The position numbers and the translations under genes were made by a program. Positions 10,945 through 23,729 of a stretch of 64,000 nt of DNA are shown here, piece by piece. A model generated the notes under the pieces. The model did not search any database and was not told where the DNA came from. It saw only the letters and a program-made list of their open reading frames with translations. The DNA is from Beta vulgaris subsp. vulgaris (Eukaryota > Streptophyta > Magnoliopsida > Caryophyllales > Amaranthaceae), in NCBI RefSeq assembly GCF_026745355.1, contig NC_079205.1:1743283-1807282 (forward strand), given 5' to 3'. Every line of letters begins with the position of its first letter. The stretch's first letter is position 1.

Positions 10945-13900
10945 ATGGCAGTTCAGGCTTGTATGAACCCAAAACACATTGCAGAGGATACTGATGATGA
11001 TGAGCCCTTAGTTTTTACTAGAAGAAAACCTAATCAAATAAATTCAGAATTAAAGAATTCTTCATCATCAGTGAAACCTGATAGACAGCCAGGGAAGTCG
11101 GGTTCTGATGTTCGAACCCTGAATGATCGTAGTTCTAGTGTCTTGAAGGGGAAAACGATTTCATCTCCGAAGCCATCATCTTCAAAGCCTGCTCTTGGAA
11201 CAATAAAATCTCCACCTCCACCCTCCAGGCCTCAAAAGTCTCCACCTCCGCTCTCCGGGACCCAAAAATCTCCACCGGCACCCTCCAGGCCCCAAAAATC
11301 ACCACCTTCATCAAATAGACCTTCTCCATCTCCACCACAATCCAGAGCACCGCCTGTTAAGTCGCCTTCCTTAAATGGGGCCTCTTCGGCAAATCACCAG
11401 CCAAAGAGGGATATTCCAGTTAAAGAAGAGAAGCGTGCTCCCATTGCAGTTAAAGAGGAAAAGCCTGTTAAAGTTGAAAATGACGAGTCTGATGATTCTG
11501 ATGATAATAAGCCACTTAGTGCTAGATGTTCAGTTGGGTCACAGAAGGGGAATTGCAATGTGGCTGATGTGGAAGTCAAGCCTTCCAATAGGGATCTCGT
11601 GGATTCTGATGATGAGAAGCCGCTGAGTGCTAGGATGGATAAGGGGAGGGATACTGCTGGAGCATCTCAGACTCAAAAATTAAAGGGCGTGAATGTGAAA
11701 TCAGCCAAAGATTCAGATGATGAAAAGCCTTTGTCATCTAAATATCAGATGAAAAGTACCAGTGGGACATCTTCTAGCAAATATGATGATTTTGATGAAG
11801 ATAAGCCCTTGGCTCGTAAGATAGTACAACAAAATGGATCTATTAAGAGGGACACTCAAATCGGGAAGCTGCCTCTCAGCTCAGGAAAAAGGCCTTCAGC
11901 AGAGGCCTCTGCTGGTCAATCTTCTACTAAAAAGGCAAAGCTTTCGGATGTATCCACCTCAGATAAAGCTAAGCAAATGCCTGTTAAAGCAAGGGCCAAA
12001 GATGATGATGATCACGTTCCTATAGGCCAACGGATCAACAAAGCTGCGTCAGCAAGTAAATCCACGCCAATGAAGAAGGTCATTAGAGTTGACTCTTCCA
12101 AATTGAAGAAAGTCAATAAGAAATCAAAGAAAATAATGAAGAAATCGAAATTCTCAAAGTCTTCTAAAGAGCTGCCTAATTCAGGTGATGGGCAGAAATG
12201 GACCACTCTAGTTCATAGTGGTGTTATTTTTCCTCCTCCATACCAGCCTCATAGGGTTAAGATGCTGTATAATGGCAAACCAGTTGACCTCACACCTGAG
12301 CAGGAGGAGGTGCGTTTTATCTTTCCCATTTGCTTCTGGTTTTCTGATTTTGGGATGTGTTTCTGTGAATCATCTATTAGCTTGTCACCATCTTTTTACT
12401 TTACACCGAGTTATGTACGTGCTCAATGCTTCAGCTAACCTATTTCTGCTCACAGGTTGCAACTATGTATGCTGTTATGCTTGAGACAGATTATGCAAAG
12501 AAGGAAAAATTCAATGAGAACTTTTTTAGTGATTGGAAGAAACTTCTCGGGAAGAACCATGTGATACAGGATCTTAACAAGTGTGATTTTAGGCCAATAC
12601 ATGAATGGCATTTAAGTGAGAAAGAGAAAAAGAAACAGATGAGCTCCGAAGTAAGTATCTGACATTCTAACTGCAGTATAGGGGCTTCATCTTGATTCTA
12701 GAATATTATTGAATTTTGAAGTCATTCAAATATGCTGGTTTCAGATAGCATCACTTTTCGTATGAACTTGCTTGTTTTCTATCTTTAGTTATGCGTTTAT
12801 GACAAGTTCTGCATAAGTTGTTGGTGCAATTGTGCCTGCTGAGATGTTAGCTATTAGCTATGTTAATGAACAGCACATAATTATATAATGAAAATTGTTA
12901 CTGCTGCTCAAGCTGGAGTTGGTTGTCATATAATCTTACATGTTAAGTTTGTTTAGGAGTCAAACCTGGCTGCTGTTGGCCTTGGCTTGATGGGCGTGTT
13001 TGTGTGGATTGTCATAGTTGGTAGCTAATTATTCTTGTTGTCCCAACATAATCTTTCTGTTAACCTTTTTGGGGACGTTCCAAAAGGATCTTCCTATCCT
13101 TAACATGGAAATAGATAAACTCCCCTTCTAATGTGCACTCGGGGCTCACTTTCTTTTATACTAGTTCTTTCTCCATTTTGTCAACTCTTTTTTTCCCCTG
13201 AATTCGAATGTTTTCTTGCCCTTTCTTCTGTTTCAAATTTTTCTCTTCACATTTAGCTACTTTTCTTAATCCTGTGCCATTGGCTAACATGATGATTATT
13301 TTGGGATGGAGGGAGTATAAAACTTTGGGTCAAGGATTCAGACAACTGATTAATTATATAGAGTTTCTTTGGTGTCATTGATTTGTTTATCTGCAGTGTT
13401 TCTTCCATGAGTAGTTTATCATTTTGGATATGGTCATTGATTATTTTTCTGTAAGTTCATACATCAGGTGGACTGGTCTCATTGTCTGTTGGTCTGCGTA
13501 GTTAGCTAGGTTTTCATGACTTCAGAGCATGCGTTGTTTATGAAGGTTAACAAGAGTCACCATTCTTGCAGGAAAAGAATGCAATAAAAGAAGAGAAATT
13601 GAAACTAGAAGAGAAATATATGTGGGCTATTGTGGATGGTGTCAAAGAAAAGGTTTGGCTTCCCTATTTTAACCAACAGTTATTGTGATTTTGTGCATTG
13701 TAGTTCTATTTGGATCTCCATGTACTTCAAAAGCCGCAGCTTTACTTTTTCTGTTGTTGTGGGGCTTTTTTATTCTGTAAATAGATTCATGTAGTGACTA
13801 GTGAGAGTATTCGATACTTAAAGTTGAAGCAACTCGACGTCAGTTTTATAGTGCAGGAACGCGGTCATATTTGTTGAAAGGGGTTTTTGCATCTGAAGCT

Positions 13901-16900
13901 GATCCATTCATGCTTGTAGCTTTAGGAAGGATTTTCTTCTGAGGCAGCATAATATCATTATGTTTGTTTCACTTTACATTTGCAATCTTTGCACTTCACG
14001 TTTACGTTTGCAAGTTGGTGATGGAGGTGCATTTGTCGAGCTTTAGTTAGTGGGTGTCTTTTGTTGTTGGTCCCATAGGACATTGACATGCGGCCGGTTT
14101 TCGATGACTTGGTTATGGATGTTACTCATGCTGTGTGTTCCCGTAGTACGTCATGTGAAGATAGTCACATGGTCTTTGTGGAATGAATTTTGGAAAGGAG
14201 TTCCACTCCTCACCACTTGTATATTTCCATTGTCTTTTCTCCTAGTATTGATTACGTCTTAAAATTGGGCTTCTCACTAGTTTGGCTAGGTAATGAGCAT
14301 TTTTTGGGCAGAAAGAAGGCTAGGCCCAGTGAGTGTACATAGATTGCCATATATCTTATCTTAGGCCAGCGAATAGGATAAAGGAAGAAGACTCCGCTGT
14401 TTTTATCACCATTTCTAGCTGACGTATTTGATTTAGTTTTTCGCATGCTTCTTTTGTGTAATTCACACAATTGCTTCACTGGCACGTCGTTTCTCTCTCT
14501 CGACGAAGGATGCACTATGTGTCAAATATAAACATAGGCAACCTTCTGAGAGTGTCTTACATTCAGTTCAGTTCCCTGTCCCTTTCCAACAATGTTACAT
14601 ACTTACATGTCATGTTGGTGTGTTGTAGTCTATTGCGCTGAATCTGAAAAATCTGTGCAACTTTTACAGGTGGGCAACTTTAGAGTTGAGCCTCCTGGGC
14701 TGTTTAGGGGCCGTGGCGAGCATCCCAAGGTTGTCATGTTTTTCATTTTGTATCTTGACTTAATGGTCTAAGTTAATTAATGTCTTAAGACATATTTTAA
14801 TTGTCATGGTGCAGATGGGGAAACTTAAAAAGCGTATCTATCCAAGTGACATTGTTATAAATATAGGAAAAGATGCTCCGATTCCAGAATGTCCTTCCCC
14901 TGGTCAGAGGTGCTGGTTTAAACATTTTAACTATGTGTCTGAATATAATATAATGCTTCCCGTTTATTCCCATTTTCATTAATTTATAGAATATGCATTC
15001 AAGAATTTTCATCTTTGTTGCCAGCTGGAAAGAAGTAAGGCATGACAACACAGTTACATGGTTAGCTTATTGGAATGATCCCATAAACCCGAAAGAGTTC
15101 AAGTATGTATTCTTGGCAGCTAGCAGTACCATGAAGGGGCAGAGTGACAAGGAGAAATATGAGAAAGCAAGGAAGTTGAAGGTAGCAGCTGTGTAGGGAT
15201 TTCACCTCCATGTTTGTAGTTGTGTTGAGCTGTGTATGGTTTTCAAATTGCTTGCTTTTTGTTCAACGCAGGACTACATTGAAGGTATTAGATCGGCATA
15301 TACAAAGTCTTTTACAAGCAAAGATATGGCCAGGCGACAGATAGCTGTTGCTACCTATCTCATTGATAGACTTGCTCTAAGGGCGGGTAATGAGAAGGTT
15401 GGTTTCACATCACTTAAATTTAAGATTAATTTGTACTTTTAGTGCTTTGTTAATAAAGCTTAGCTTCAGTGGAGTGTTCTTCATGGTTTAAATCTTTTCA
15501 TAGGTTCACTTGAAGTTCTGCTTCTGCAATGGGTTTGTACCTTTGTACATAAAGGCTATTTTGGGGGGTGGATTTGAAGGGCCCATACTTCGTAGGAAGG
15601 ATATCTTCTGTTTATCTTAAGTTTATCATATTGTGAATATGCTGTGAGTGAAACACTTGTAGTAATAAACAAATATGGTATAAAACCTAGAACTGTTTGA
15701 AGTAGGTCGATAAAGCTGCGAATTGAGTTATTTTTTACTTTCCTGATACTGTACTGCAGACAGTGGTCTGATTTATAAATTACAGTTCACTATATATTCT
15801 TATACAGTTTCTTGCCTGTAAACATTCTAGTGATACTTCCTTTGCTTCGTTTCAGGACGACGATGAAGCAGATACTGTTGGTTGTTGTACATTGAAAGTG
15901 GAAAATGTAACACCAAAACCACCAAATATATTGGAGGTAGGATGGTTTTCCTTCTTTCTGGCTAGATTCAACAGTTAATTGCTGTCGTCTGATGGCAATT
16001 GACATGTATAAATGCAGTTGAATTATTGGAATATTCAAATAAACTGGCGTACGTTCTTTTTGTTGCTGTTGTGTTTTTTATTGGGGTTCCTCATTCCAAA
16101 GGCTAGGGGGTAGGGGTTGGTTGAGGGTATTTGGAGAACCTAGTATCGTAACTTTTTCAGCGTTCTCAATCAATGATGTATTGACTTTTTTTTTTCTGTC
16201 CAGTTTGATTTCCTTGGTAAAGATTCAATCAAGTACTACAAGCAATTTGAAGCGGACCCTCTTGTCTACAAAGCTATTGAGCAGTTCAGAGAAGGTATGA
16301 ATAAACAAATGTTCATGTGCTGAGTTGTGTAATTTTGTTTTTTGATTGACAATATTGATTCCTTTAATTAGGGAAGCGGGATGGTGATGATCTCTTTGAC
16401 AAGTTGGACACCAGCAAGCTGAATGCTCATCTAAAAGAACTAATGCCCGGTCTCACTGCAAAAGTATTCCGTACATTTAATGCATCTGTCACTTTGGATA
16501 AAATGGTAAGAAATCAATGACTATCTCTCCTGTCTCTTGCTTAGCATGAAGTGAAAGGTTATTGCTTTTCTCTCACGTGATTACATAATCCGTGCTCCTT
16601 AGGACAAAACAGGGAAATGTTGTATATGTAAACTACCAAATGTTTTTCAAGTTAATCATCCTCAAGCAATAGAAGTTTCTGCTATCTGATGTTACATGAA
16701 TGACAAGAAAATTAGGGTCAGGATTAGAATTGCAATACCATGTTTATCATGTAAGAGAACCAGTGTTTCAGTGCTGATTTAAGGCATTTCCATGGCCGTT
16801 CGATACTGTGAAACTTAAATTGGAGATATACAAGAGCAGAATCCTCTATTGCTTTCCCCCAATAGAAGACAACCCTTGTCCGATCCAACAACCAGACCTG

Positions 16901-18361
16901 AATCTAACTAAAAAATAGTGGGTTAAGGTTGAGATTTTTAACCCATTTATTTACATGGCTGATCCGAATAGCCTGTTCAATTAAATGGATTAGGACTCCT
17001 GCAATAAGTTCAGTTATATGCTGTATCACCTGATGATTCTTTCATGTTATTCTGCTAAAAGTATGCTTCAAATCTTCTACTCTTATATTCTAAAATTTCT
17101 TTCATATGATAGCTTGCTGAAGGGGCTGGAAGTGGAGAGGTGCCGGAAAAAATTGCCATTTATCAGCATGCTAACAAAGAGGTATGTGGAGTCTTCTGCA
17201 ATTCTTAAAAGCTTTGTAGGAGTCGATCACTCTGGGTTTTGTGTTTTAGGCTTTATGCAATGTTATTGCTTCTGTTCTTACAGGTTGCGATCATTTGTAA
17301 CCATCAACGTACCGTATCAAAGTCTCATTCTACACAGATGGAAAGACTTGAAACAAGAATAAATGAAGCCAAGGTATGTTTTTCTGTTTCACTAGGAGTG
17401 TGAAGCTTTTGCTACGGTTGTATTTCAGTAATATATACCATGACATCTAGTAAGGGAAGGGATGCAGTCCTTTTCATGTAGGGTGACTATTATGCTTTGG
17501 AGCATAAATATTCTCTCTTTCATCTATATGTCCACGAGTATGTATTATAGGGCGAACGCTATAGCCTATATCGACCTAGTCGGTAATTTTAGCCATTAGA
17601 GATGATTTTATAATATATTCTGCTGGTGAGTTTGGATATTGGATTCGACTAAGTATTTTTATCTCTAGTGGGTAATTGATTTACTGGGTAGATCAACTTT
17701 TTCTCATATTAATCTGCTTCATGGTCTTGAATTAAAATATGAACATGTACAGGCTGAATTGAAAGAGCTAGAGACAGATTTGGCTCGGGCGAAAAAAGGA
17801 AAACCACCATTGAAGGACAGTAGTGGAAAGCAAAAGAGAAACTTGAACCCAGAGGCGTAATTATTCTGTGCCTTTGATTAGCTTATGTGAAATTTTCTAG
17901 TGCACTGTTGTCTTTTAGATTCTCTTAGCTGATGGATGATAATTGTTGTGTAGGATTGAGAAGAAGATACTGTCCACAAAGACAAAAATAGAAAAGCATG
18001 AGCGTGATATGCAAATTAAAGAGGAACTCAAAGAAGTAGCTCTGGGGACGTCAAAGATTAACTATCTTGATCCACGGATTACAGTTGCATGGTGCAAAAG
18101 AAATGAAGTACCCATTGAGAAAGTAAATATGTTGTTCTTATACAACTTTCTCATTTTATTTGTTTGACTTAATTATAAATGCTATACAATATCTATAATA
18201 TCTAATCACTTGTGGTCCTAAATAAATTTTAATCTTGTAAACCTAAGTTGTAATGCTTCTTCATCTATGTCCATTTCACTGATTGCTCGCAGATCTTTAA
18301 CAAGTCTTTGCTGGCTAAGTTCTCGTGGGCTATGGACTGCGATCCAAGTTTCAGATTTTGA
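10945..18361 (+). CDS. TOP1: DNA topoisomerase I (type IB), 15 coding exons
   Basis: Nuclear enzyme that relaxes DNA supercoils by transient single-strand cleavage through a 3'-phosphotyrosine. Exons joined by GT-AG: 10945-12309, 12456-12650, 13572-13652, 14670-14729, 14815-14909, 15025-15181, 15272-15397, 15856-15936, 16204-16294, 16372-16505, 17113-17181, 17284-17373, 17753-17856, 17954-18122, 18293-18361. They join in frame to 961 residues, slightly longer than is usual in plants. Residues 1-~430 are charged and low-complexity (acidic KPL repeats, a Pro/Lys stretch, Lys-rich NLS-like runs). The core then follows. All five catalytic positions are visible: Arg688 (LALRAGNEK), Lys726 ([10 protein letters not shown]), Arg784 (VFRTFNAS), His825 (CNHQRTVSK) and Tyr920 (SKINYLDPR). 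The end, [13 protein letters not shown], is typical. A coiled linker occupies ~830-890. There are no frameshifts, so the gene appears functional. Confidence 0.95.
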
Positions 18362-20120
18362 CAGCCTTTCAACTTTCTCGCTTCTTCGCCATTGCCCATC
18401 ATCAATATTGGCTGGTAACGATTTCCTTTTGGACAAATTTCATTTCACTTATACCTAGCTCCTCTGGATTCTCGTGCTGGCTGTTTTGTCCATGAAAACT
18501 GGGTTTGCAGCTTTACCTCTCCGAGCGGCCTTTTCTTTCATTTCTCTCTGTTGTTCTAAGACGACGAGAAACTGAGACAATCTTCTGCTGAGTAGAGATT
18601 TTTAGTGTTGTAAGTTACATTAATCATAGAATGTTTCAATCCATAATTCAATATTTCAAGCAAATGTGGCTCTATTTGCACTAGTGAAGCTGATAAAGCA
18701 AGTTTAGCAGATATGAAGCACTGCTCCCCTTTTCCCTTTTCCCTTTCCTGAGGTCTGATCTACAATATTGTGTTCTTTGTGCTTTAGATAACTAATGTAT
18801 AGACCCTTTCAGAACTTAATGTACAAGTGTAGGTAAGTTGATTGCAATTAAATTCAAGGTATTAATAGAGGGGTTAAAGCTTTGTATATTTGGCCCTTCT
18901 CCGTTCCTAAGAAGTTTCGGTTAACTATAGTAAGTGATCGTTTGGTTGAACATAGGAAGCGACACTTCTTTGAAATTGCAATTTCAAGGAAATTGAATTC
19001 CTTGAGAGATGTTTGAGTTCACTGTAAGATGCAACACTTTCCACATAAAGTTTTATTTACCTCAGTAAATATTTAAGATACTTCATTTGTGGGTAGTAGA
19101 TCCACTATCAACCAAGAGAAAACATATCACCCCTTTCTCACAATGTTGGTTAAAATTATGAAAAACAAAAAAGAAGAAAATGTGAACATATAGCAGCGGA
19201 AGAAACTAAAACAAACTGATGCATTCTTATTCTTTTGGGTAGTAGTTAGCTTGCCTATTATATAGGCTACCAAAAGTTCAACTCAACGGAACACTTCCTA
19301 GAAACTATACAATTCGCAAACATTTGTATATACCAATCACCATCATATTCAAATCTCAAGTGAAGATCCATTCCAGATTTTAAGGCACTATCAATTATTA
19401 TAAGTCCCTCGTAGACACCTCAACATACATCTCTTGTTAACACCTAGAACTCTAGTTGTTAACAAATAAGGGTGCACCACACGTTCCTGTTTTCAAACTA
19501 GTTTTTAGTATCGCGCAATGCCTCGAGCTATTAACATGTTCATGTTAAAAAATAATACTTAATATTGCATGACTTATTGGTTAGAAAATTTAGTATATTA
19601 ATTTGAGGTTACGTGGTCAAATCTTATATAGAGTATGTTTGTGTTTTTTAAATGTGCATAATGATGACATGAAATGAAACAACTAAAGAGAGAGTATCCG
19701 TAAAGCGTAAACTTACTCAAGAACACTTTTTAATACATTAGTATAAGCAGATTTTGACATGCCTAAATCACTGTCTTTTATAACCCCTAACAAAAAGAAA
19801 ATATACAATATTCTTGAAATAAATTTGAAATCAATACACACAATTTCAAAATAAATTTTGGCAAAAATTAATCTACTTAATAATGTGACACCCCAACAAA
19901 AATCAGTAATGTGATGTGACATTCATGCATGTAATGAAATCTTTTCAAAAATAATGTTACATATAGAATAATACTCCTATTTAAATTCAAAGATGTGCAG
20001 TGGGAGATGCGCACAGAGAAGTGACAACGATAAAAAAAAACAGGGGAGTACTACCCTAAATTACAAAACATTCCTTGGATTAGTGCCCCAAAAAAGTAGA
20101 AGAAGCAAGGTTGTAGTTCC
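18362..20120. other. Spacer between topoisomerase I and the NLR-like gene
   Basis: The first ~400 bp are probably 3' UTR of topoisomerase I. The remainder is AT-rich; an LTR-like remnant at about 19141-19480 is listed separately. No credible gene. Confidence 0.4.
19141..19480 (-). repeat. Degenerate Copia-type LTR remnant
   Basis: Contains TTGCCTATTATATAGGCTAC (19251-19270), identical to a stretch in both LTRs of the element at 27065-28964, and a nearby GCAGCGGAAGAA resembling GCAGCAGAAGGAA there. Borders are uncertain, and no internal region or target duplication is seen. Confidence 0.4.
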
Positions 20121-21896
20121 TCAAAGATATTCAGCTGGTCTCCAAATACCATTTTGATCACATGGAAAGAAGGAGAGACAGGGGCAATGAATCATCTCCA
20201 AGTAATTAACATTAGGAAATGAGTTCTTAAATTGCCTCCAATTCATATGTAACTTAGTCAAGTACTTAAGTTGCATTGTCTCAACCACTTTCCACTGAAT
20301 TCTTCCTTGATCAGTCAGATCAAATAACTCTCCCCCTATAATGTACAATTTCTTCAAGCTTTCTAATCTTTCATTATTGCGCAAAATCAAATTATTTACT
20401 GCCTTCTGAGGAATACCTTGGACTTCCAATTTCTCCAGTTGCTTGGGTAATCCTCTGGGAATTTCTTCTTGGTGTTCCCCACGAAATGTCATGGCTAAGT
20501 TCCTTACCAATGCTCGCGAATGCAAGCGATCTTTAGTCTTCAATGTGGCTTCCTTTTCATCAGAATCACATACTTTAATCCATACAACTTTTAGTTTCAA
20601 AAGCTTCACAAATTTAGCCAAGGCCTTTAAATCATCCTCAACAGGAAATGTTACCTTCCGTGTTCTGATACTAAGCTTTCGCAAGGTTGTCCCCAAATGA
20701 TTCGCTAAGTCCTTAAACTTGCACGAAGAAGTAGTATCGACATCACTTATCACGAACCCCTCAAGCACTTGGAGCTTAGTTAACGAGATGATTCCGAGGG
20801 GAAAACGATCAAGCAAGTAACATTCGGAGACATCCAAGTGTGTCAAATTCTTAAGCTTCCCTATTCCCTTAGGAAGTACTTCTAAATTTGGACATGATTT
20901 GAGATCCAAAACTCGAAGATTATGTCCAAGACTACATATTTCATTACCAAGATCCATAATCCTTGACATCCCTTTAAAACATATGAATCTTACTTGCTTG
21001 AGATACTTTAAGCCTTGAAGAAATTCAACGTTTTCAACCTCGAAATATTGCTCAAGATCATTCGACCACCTACCCAAATGAAGTACCTTAAGGTTCCTCA
21101 TTTTCCGCAACCAATCACTTGGGATGTTTAGGATTGATACATCATAGTTAAACAATGTTTCGATCATTGCTTGTGATTGCTCGTCAAACGTTTCTTGTTT
21201 CTTTAACACACCCACATTTTGTTGGTGCTGATTAGAGAAACTCTTCCTCATCAACTTATACTGACTGCACCTCTTTTTCCATCCTCTGCTAATCACTTGC
21301 TCGATTGCATTCGCTTCGATGAGCTGATTGAGCATCACATTGGCGGCCTTTTCGACATCATTGTCATCATGGATGTCGATTAATCCTTGTCCAACCCACC
21401 AGTAAATTAGTTGTCTTTTCTTGATCGTCGCAGTTTCTTCCCCCAACAGGAAGAAACACAGCAGAGCTTGCAGCAGCTCAGAGTTAAGCTCTTTTACGGG
21501 TGTTGAGCTTGACTCACGAGGGTGTGAGATCGAGCAGCTTTCGAAGATATTTATCATTTCGGTTACCATTTTCAACCACGACTCATTCCTATTTTTAATC
21601 TCAAAATTATTGCAATTATGCGGATCCTCTGAATGCAAGCGTTTTAATTCCTTGAATTTGTCGACCATCTTAATGCGATTACGTGCTTCGATATTGCAAT
21701 TGGGATCAGCCAGACACTGCTGCAGGGTGTTCATGGCATCCAACAAATCTTGGTTGGCGGATCTAAAAGTAGGGACAAACATTATATTGGTATGATCAAC
21801 AAAATGGGTGATAGAAGTTAGGAAATTGGGGATGTGCAGGTAGAGATTGGACAGTAGCTTGCAAAAATGTTTGAGGACTATTATATGTTGTTTCAA
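20121..21896 (-). CDS. NLR-like protein: winged helix plus LRR, no NB domain
   Basis: Single-exon frame of 591 residues. Residues 1-125 are helical with no recognised domain. Residues ~137-205 (ELLQALLCFFLLGEE, then LIYWWVGQGLI, IEANAIEQV) match the winged-helix segment that follows NB-ARC in plant NLRs (compare LWIAEGFI). Residues ~260-590 are leucine-rich repeats (LRKMRNLKVLHLGRW, LRVLDLKSCPNLEVLPKGIG, KLKNLTHLDVSECYLLDRFP). No P-loop GxxGxGKT, kinase-2 or GLPLA motif is present anywhere in the frame or just upstream. This resembles the short RPP13-like-4-type proteins of some plants. It would be an immune-receptor relative without ATP switching, perhaps a decoy or partner (inference). A pseudogene that lost its NB part is possible, but the frame is intact. 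Confidence 0.75.
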   Translation of the reverse strand: MKQHIIVLKHFCKLLSNLYLHIPNFLTSITHFVDHTNIMFVPTFRSANQDLLDAMNTLQQCLADPNCNIEARNRIKMVDKFKELKRLHSEDPHNCNNFEIKNRNESWLKMVTEMINIFESCSISHPRESSSTPVKELNSELLQALLCFFLLGEETATIKKRQLIYWWVGQGLIDIHDDNDVEKAANVMLNQLIEANAIEQVISRGWKKRCSQYKLMRKSFSNQHQQNVGVLKKQETFDEQSQAMIETLFNYDVSILNIPSDWLRKMRNLKVLHLGRWSNDLEQYFEVENVEFLQGLKYLKQVRFICFKGMSRIMDLGNEICSLGHNLRVLDLKSCPNLEVLPKGIGKLKNLTHLDVSECYLLDRFPLGIISLTKLQVLEGFVISDVDTTSSCKFKDLANHLGTTLRKLSIRTRKVTFPVEDDLKALAKFVKLLKLKVVWIKVCDSDEKEATLKTKDRLHSRALVRNLAMTFRGEHQEEIPRGLPKQLEKLEVQGIPQKAVNNLILRNNERLESLKKLYIIGGELFDLTDQGRIQWKVVETMQLKYLTKLHMNWRQFKNSFPNVNYLEMIHCPCLSFFPCDQNGIWRPAEYL

Positions 21897-22328
21897 GAAG
21901 GGATATGTTATCTAAATTTGACATGAACTAAATGTAAAATATATATGAGATTGCTTGATCACAGACTAATACTTCATCCGCTTCATATTATTCACTACAT
22001 TTCTTAATTCACGAACTCCTACACAATTTTTGGAGAAGAGATAGAGAGTAAAAAAAAAAGGAATCAATGTGAAAGGAGAGAGATAGAGAGAGTTTATTGC
22101 CAAAAAAAAAAGTATAACAATTAATGTGAAACTTCTCACAATGAAAAATATAGTGAGTATATGAAACGGAGGAAGTAAGTAAAGTTACAAAACTGACCCA
22201 CATACTCGTGTTCGGTGTTTCTAATTAACAATAAAATATGTATGAATTATGATCATTGTTTAGATGCGCAAGATATCACTCGTCGATTCAATCGACGCCA
22301 TATTATATTATTATTGGTACAAAAACTA
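21897..22328. other. Upstream region of the NLR-like gene
   Basis: AT-rich with no gene. It includes GAGAGATAGAGAG purine tracts and a MITE-like fragment (ATGAAACGGAGGAAG near 22160). It should hold the promoter of the minus-strand gene. Confidence 0.4.
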
Positions 22329-22682
22329 CTCCCTCCGTCTCATATTATAGTGCCTGATTCTGTTTTTTCACGTTTATTAAGGTAAATAGAATCTAAGAGA
22401 AATGTAAAGAGTTTTTGTGTATTGAAAATAAATGTTATGGGGAAAAGCTGATTTTAGGAGAGAGAATGACCATAAGTGGTGAAAGAGAATTAAATGCATG
22501 ACTCATTCAACCTTTGAGTTGATAAACCAAAGCAAAAAACTATTTCCAAGAAGAAAATAAATAATGGTGGCACAATTTTTCTAGAAAAATCATGGAAATG
22601 TGTGGAATAAAAAATGGAAACAAGAATTATATTTTGGGACGCCTTATAAGGAAAGAAGCACTATAATATGAGACGGAGGGAG
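22329..22682. mobile_element. Stowaway-type MITE
   Basis: Starts CTCCCTCCGTCTCATATTAT and ends in the inverted complement (ATAATATGAGACGGAGGGAG), with TA on both sides (22327-22328, 22683-22684). Near-perfect ~28-bp TIRs, no coding sequence, 354 bp long. Confidence 0.92.
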
Positions 22683-22973
22683 TAGTACACAACAGGTGTA
22701 TCATAGTAAACAAGAATTAGTCAAACGGATATTAAAAAAAAGCATCCTTTCTAGTTTCTACAAAGTTAAGACTTTTATGTGATATAGAGGCAATTACCAA
22801 TCGAACTTTTTGTATACTCTATACCCGATTTATTATTATCCATGGTTAATTTATCACCACAGTTTATTCTGTACTTTTTTTTTTGTGAGTCCAATCAAGG
22901 AAGTTGAACAATTTCATTATTTACTGTCTTTGGTGTGCGCAAGACATTGCACGCGATAGAATCTGAAATCTAA

Positions 22974-23470
22974 TGTATGAATTCAAAGAAAAGAAGTAGA
23001 AAGAACGAGAGAGGAAAGAGGGAGCAATCCAATTGATTGTAATTCTCATTAATAATCTAATGAATAACTTTACACTTTATGAGAGAGGAAAGAGGGAGCA
23101 ATCCAATTGATTGTAATTCTCATTAATAATCTAATGAATAACTTTACACTTTATATACAAGATGACAAGAGGTAGATAGAGGAAACTAACCATTACATCT
23201 GTAGAACTTTTAGAAGAGAAAAAAAGAAATTTGAAGAGAACTAAAAAGACTACATTTTATGTTTTTCATACATAAATAACTAAACAAAATAATCTTTAAA
23301 TAGGCATACAAAACACTACTAATAACATGCCCACTACGTAACCCACTACTTGCTACCCCACTAATAGACCATTATGTAGACCACTACTTGTTAGTCCACT
23401 AACTCATTATTAACAACTAGTCCTAACTATTAGAAAAACTATTTAACTAGTTTTGGAGCATAATTCAACA
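22974..23470 (-). mobile_element. LTR remnant (Copia-like), minus strand
   Basis: On the minus strand it starts TGTTGAATTATGCTCC (from 23470) and runs to a CA near 22974, with a TATATA box-like site around 23151. The 23240-23470 part is repeated, diverged, at 58370-58659. It contains the 74-bp tandem duplication listed separately. Matching target duplications were not found. Confidence 0.5.
23007..23154. repeat. Exact 74-bp tandem duplication
   Basis: GAGAGAGGAAAGAGGGAGCA...TACACTTTAT occurs twice head to tail, 23007-23080 and 23081-23154, without a mismatch that I can see. The lack of divergence implies a recent slippage or unequal-exchange event inside the LTR (or an assembly artefact). 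Confidence 0.9.
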
Positions 23471-23729
23471 AGTTGAAAGCTAACTAACTGTTGCAAAAAA
23501 TAAAAAAGAAAAAAAAGAAAGCTAACTAACTAAATACTGAATACAAAATATCTATATTGATGATATGCAATATTAAGAGGCTCCAATAGCATGCACTAAT
23601 GATGAAGTGATATTATAAGTAACCTTAACCTTAGTAGTAAACGTTACCAACGGTCGCATATATCAATAATGTTGATCCATTTGCTAATGAGTAGTCTACG
23701 TGCACCATATCAAAATTAAGGGTGGGGAC

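Noticed and set aside
14050..14262. 70-residue frame in a topoisomerase I intron
   Set aside because: Flanking exons splice in frame without it and it shows no domain; treated as intronic noise.
20443..21795. Plus-strand frames opposite the NLR-like gene
   Set aside because: Shadows of the minus-strand coding sequence; no independent features.
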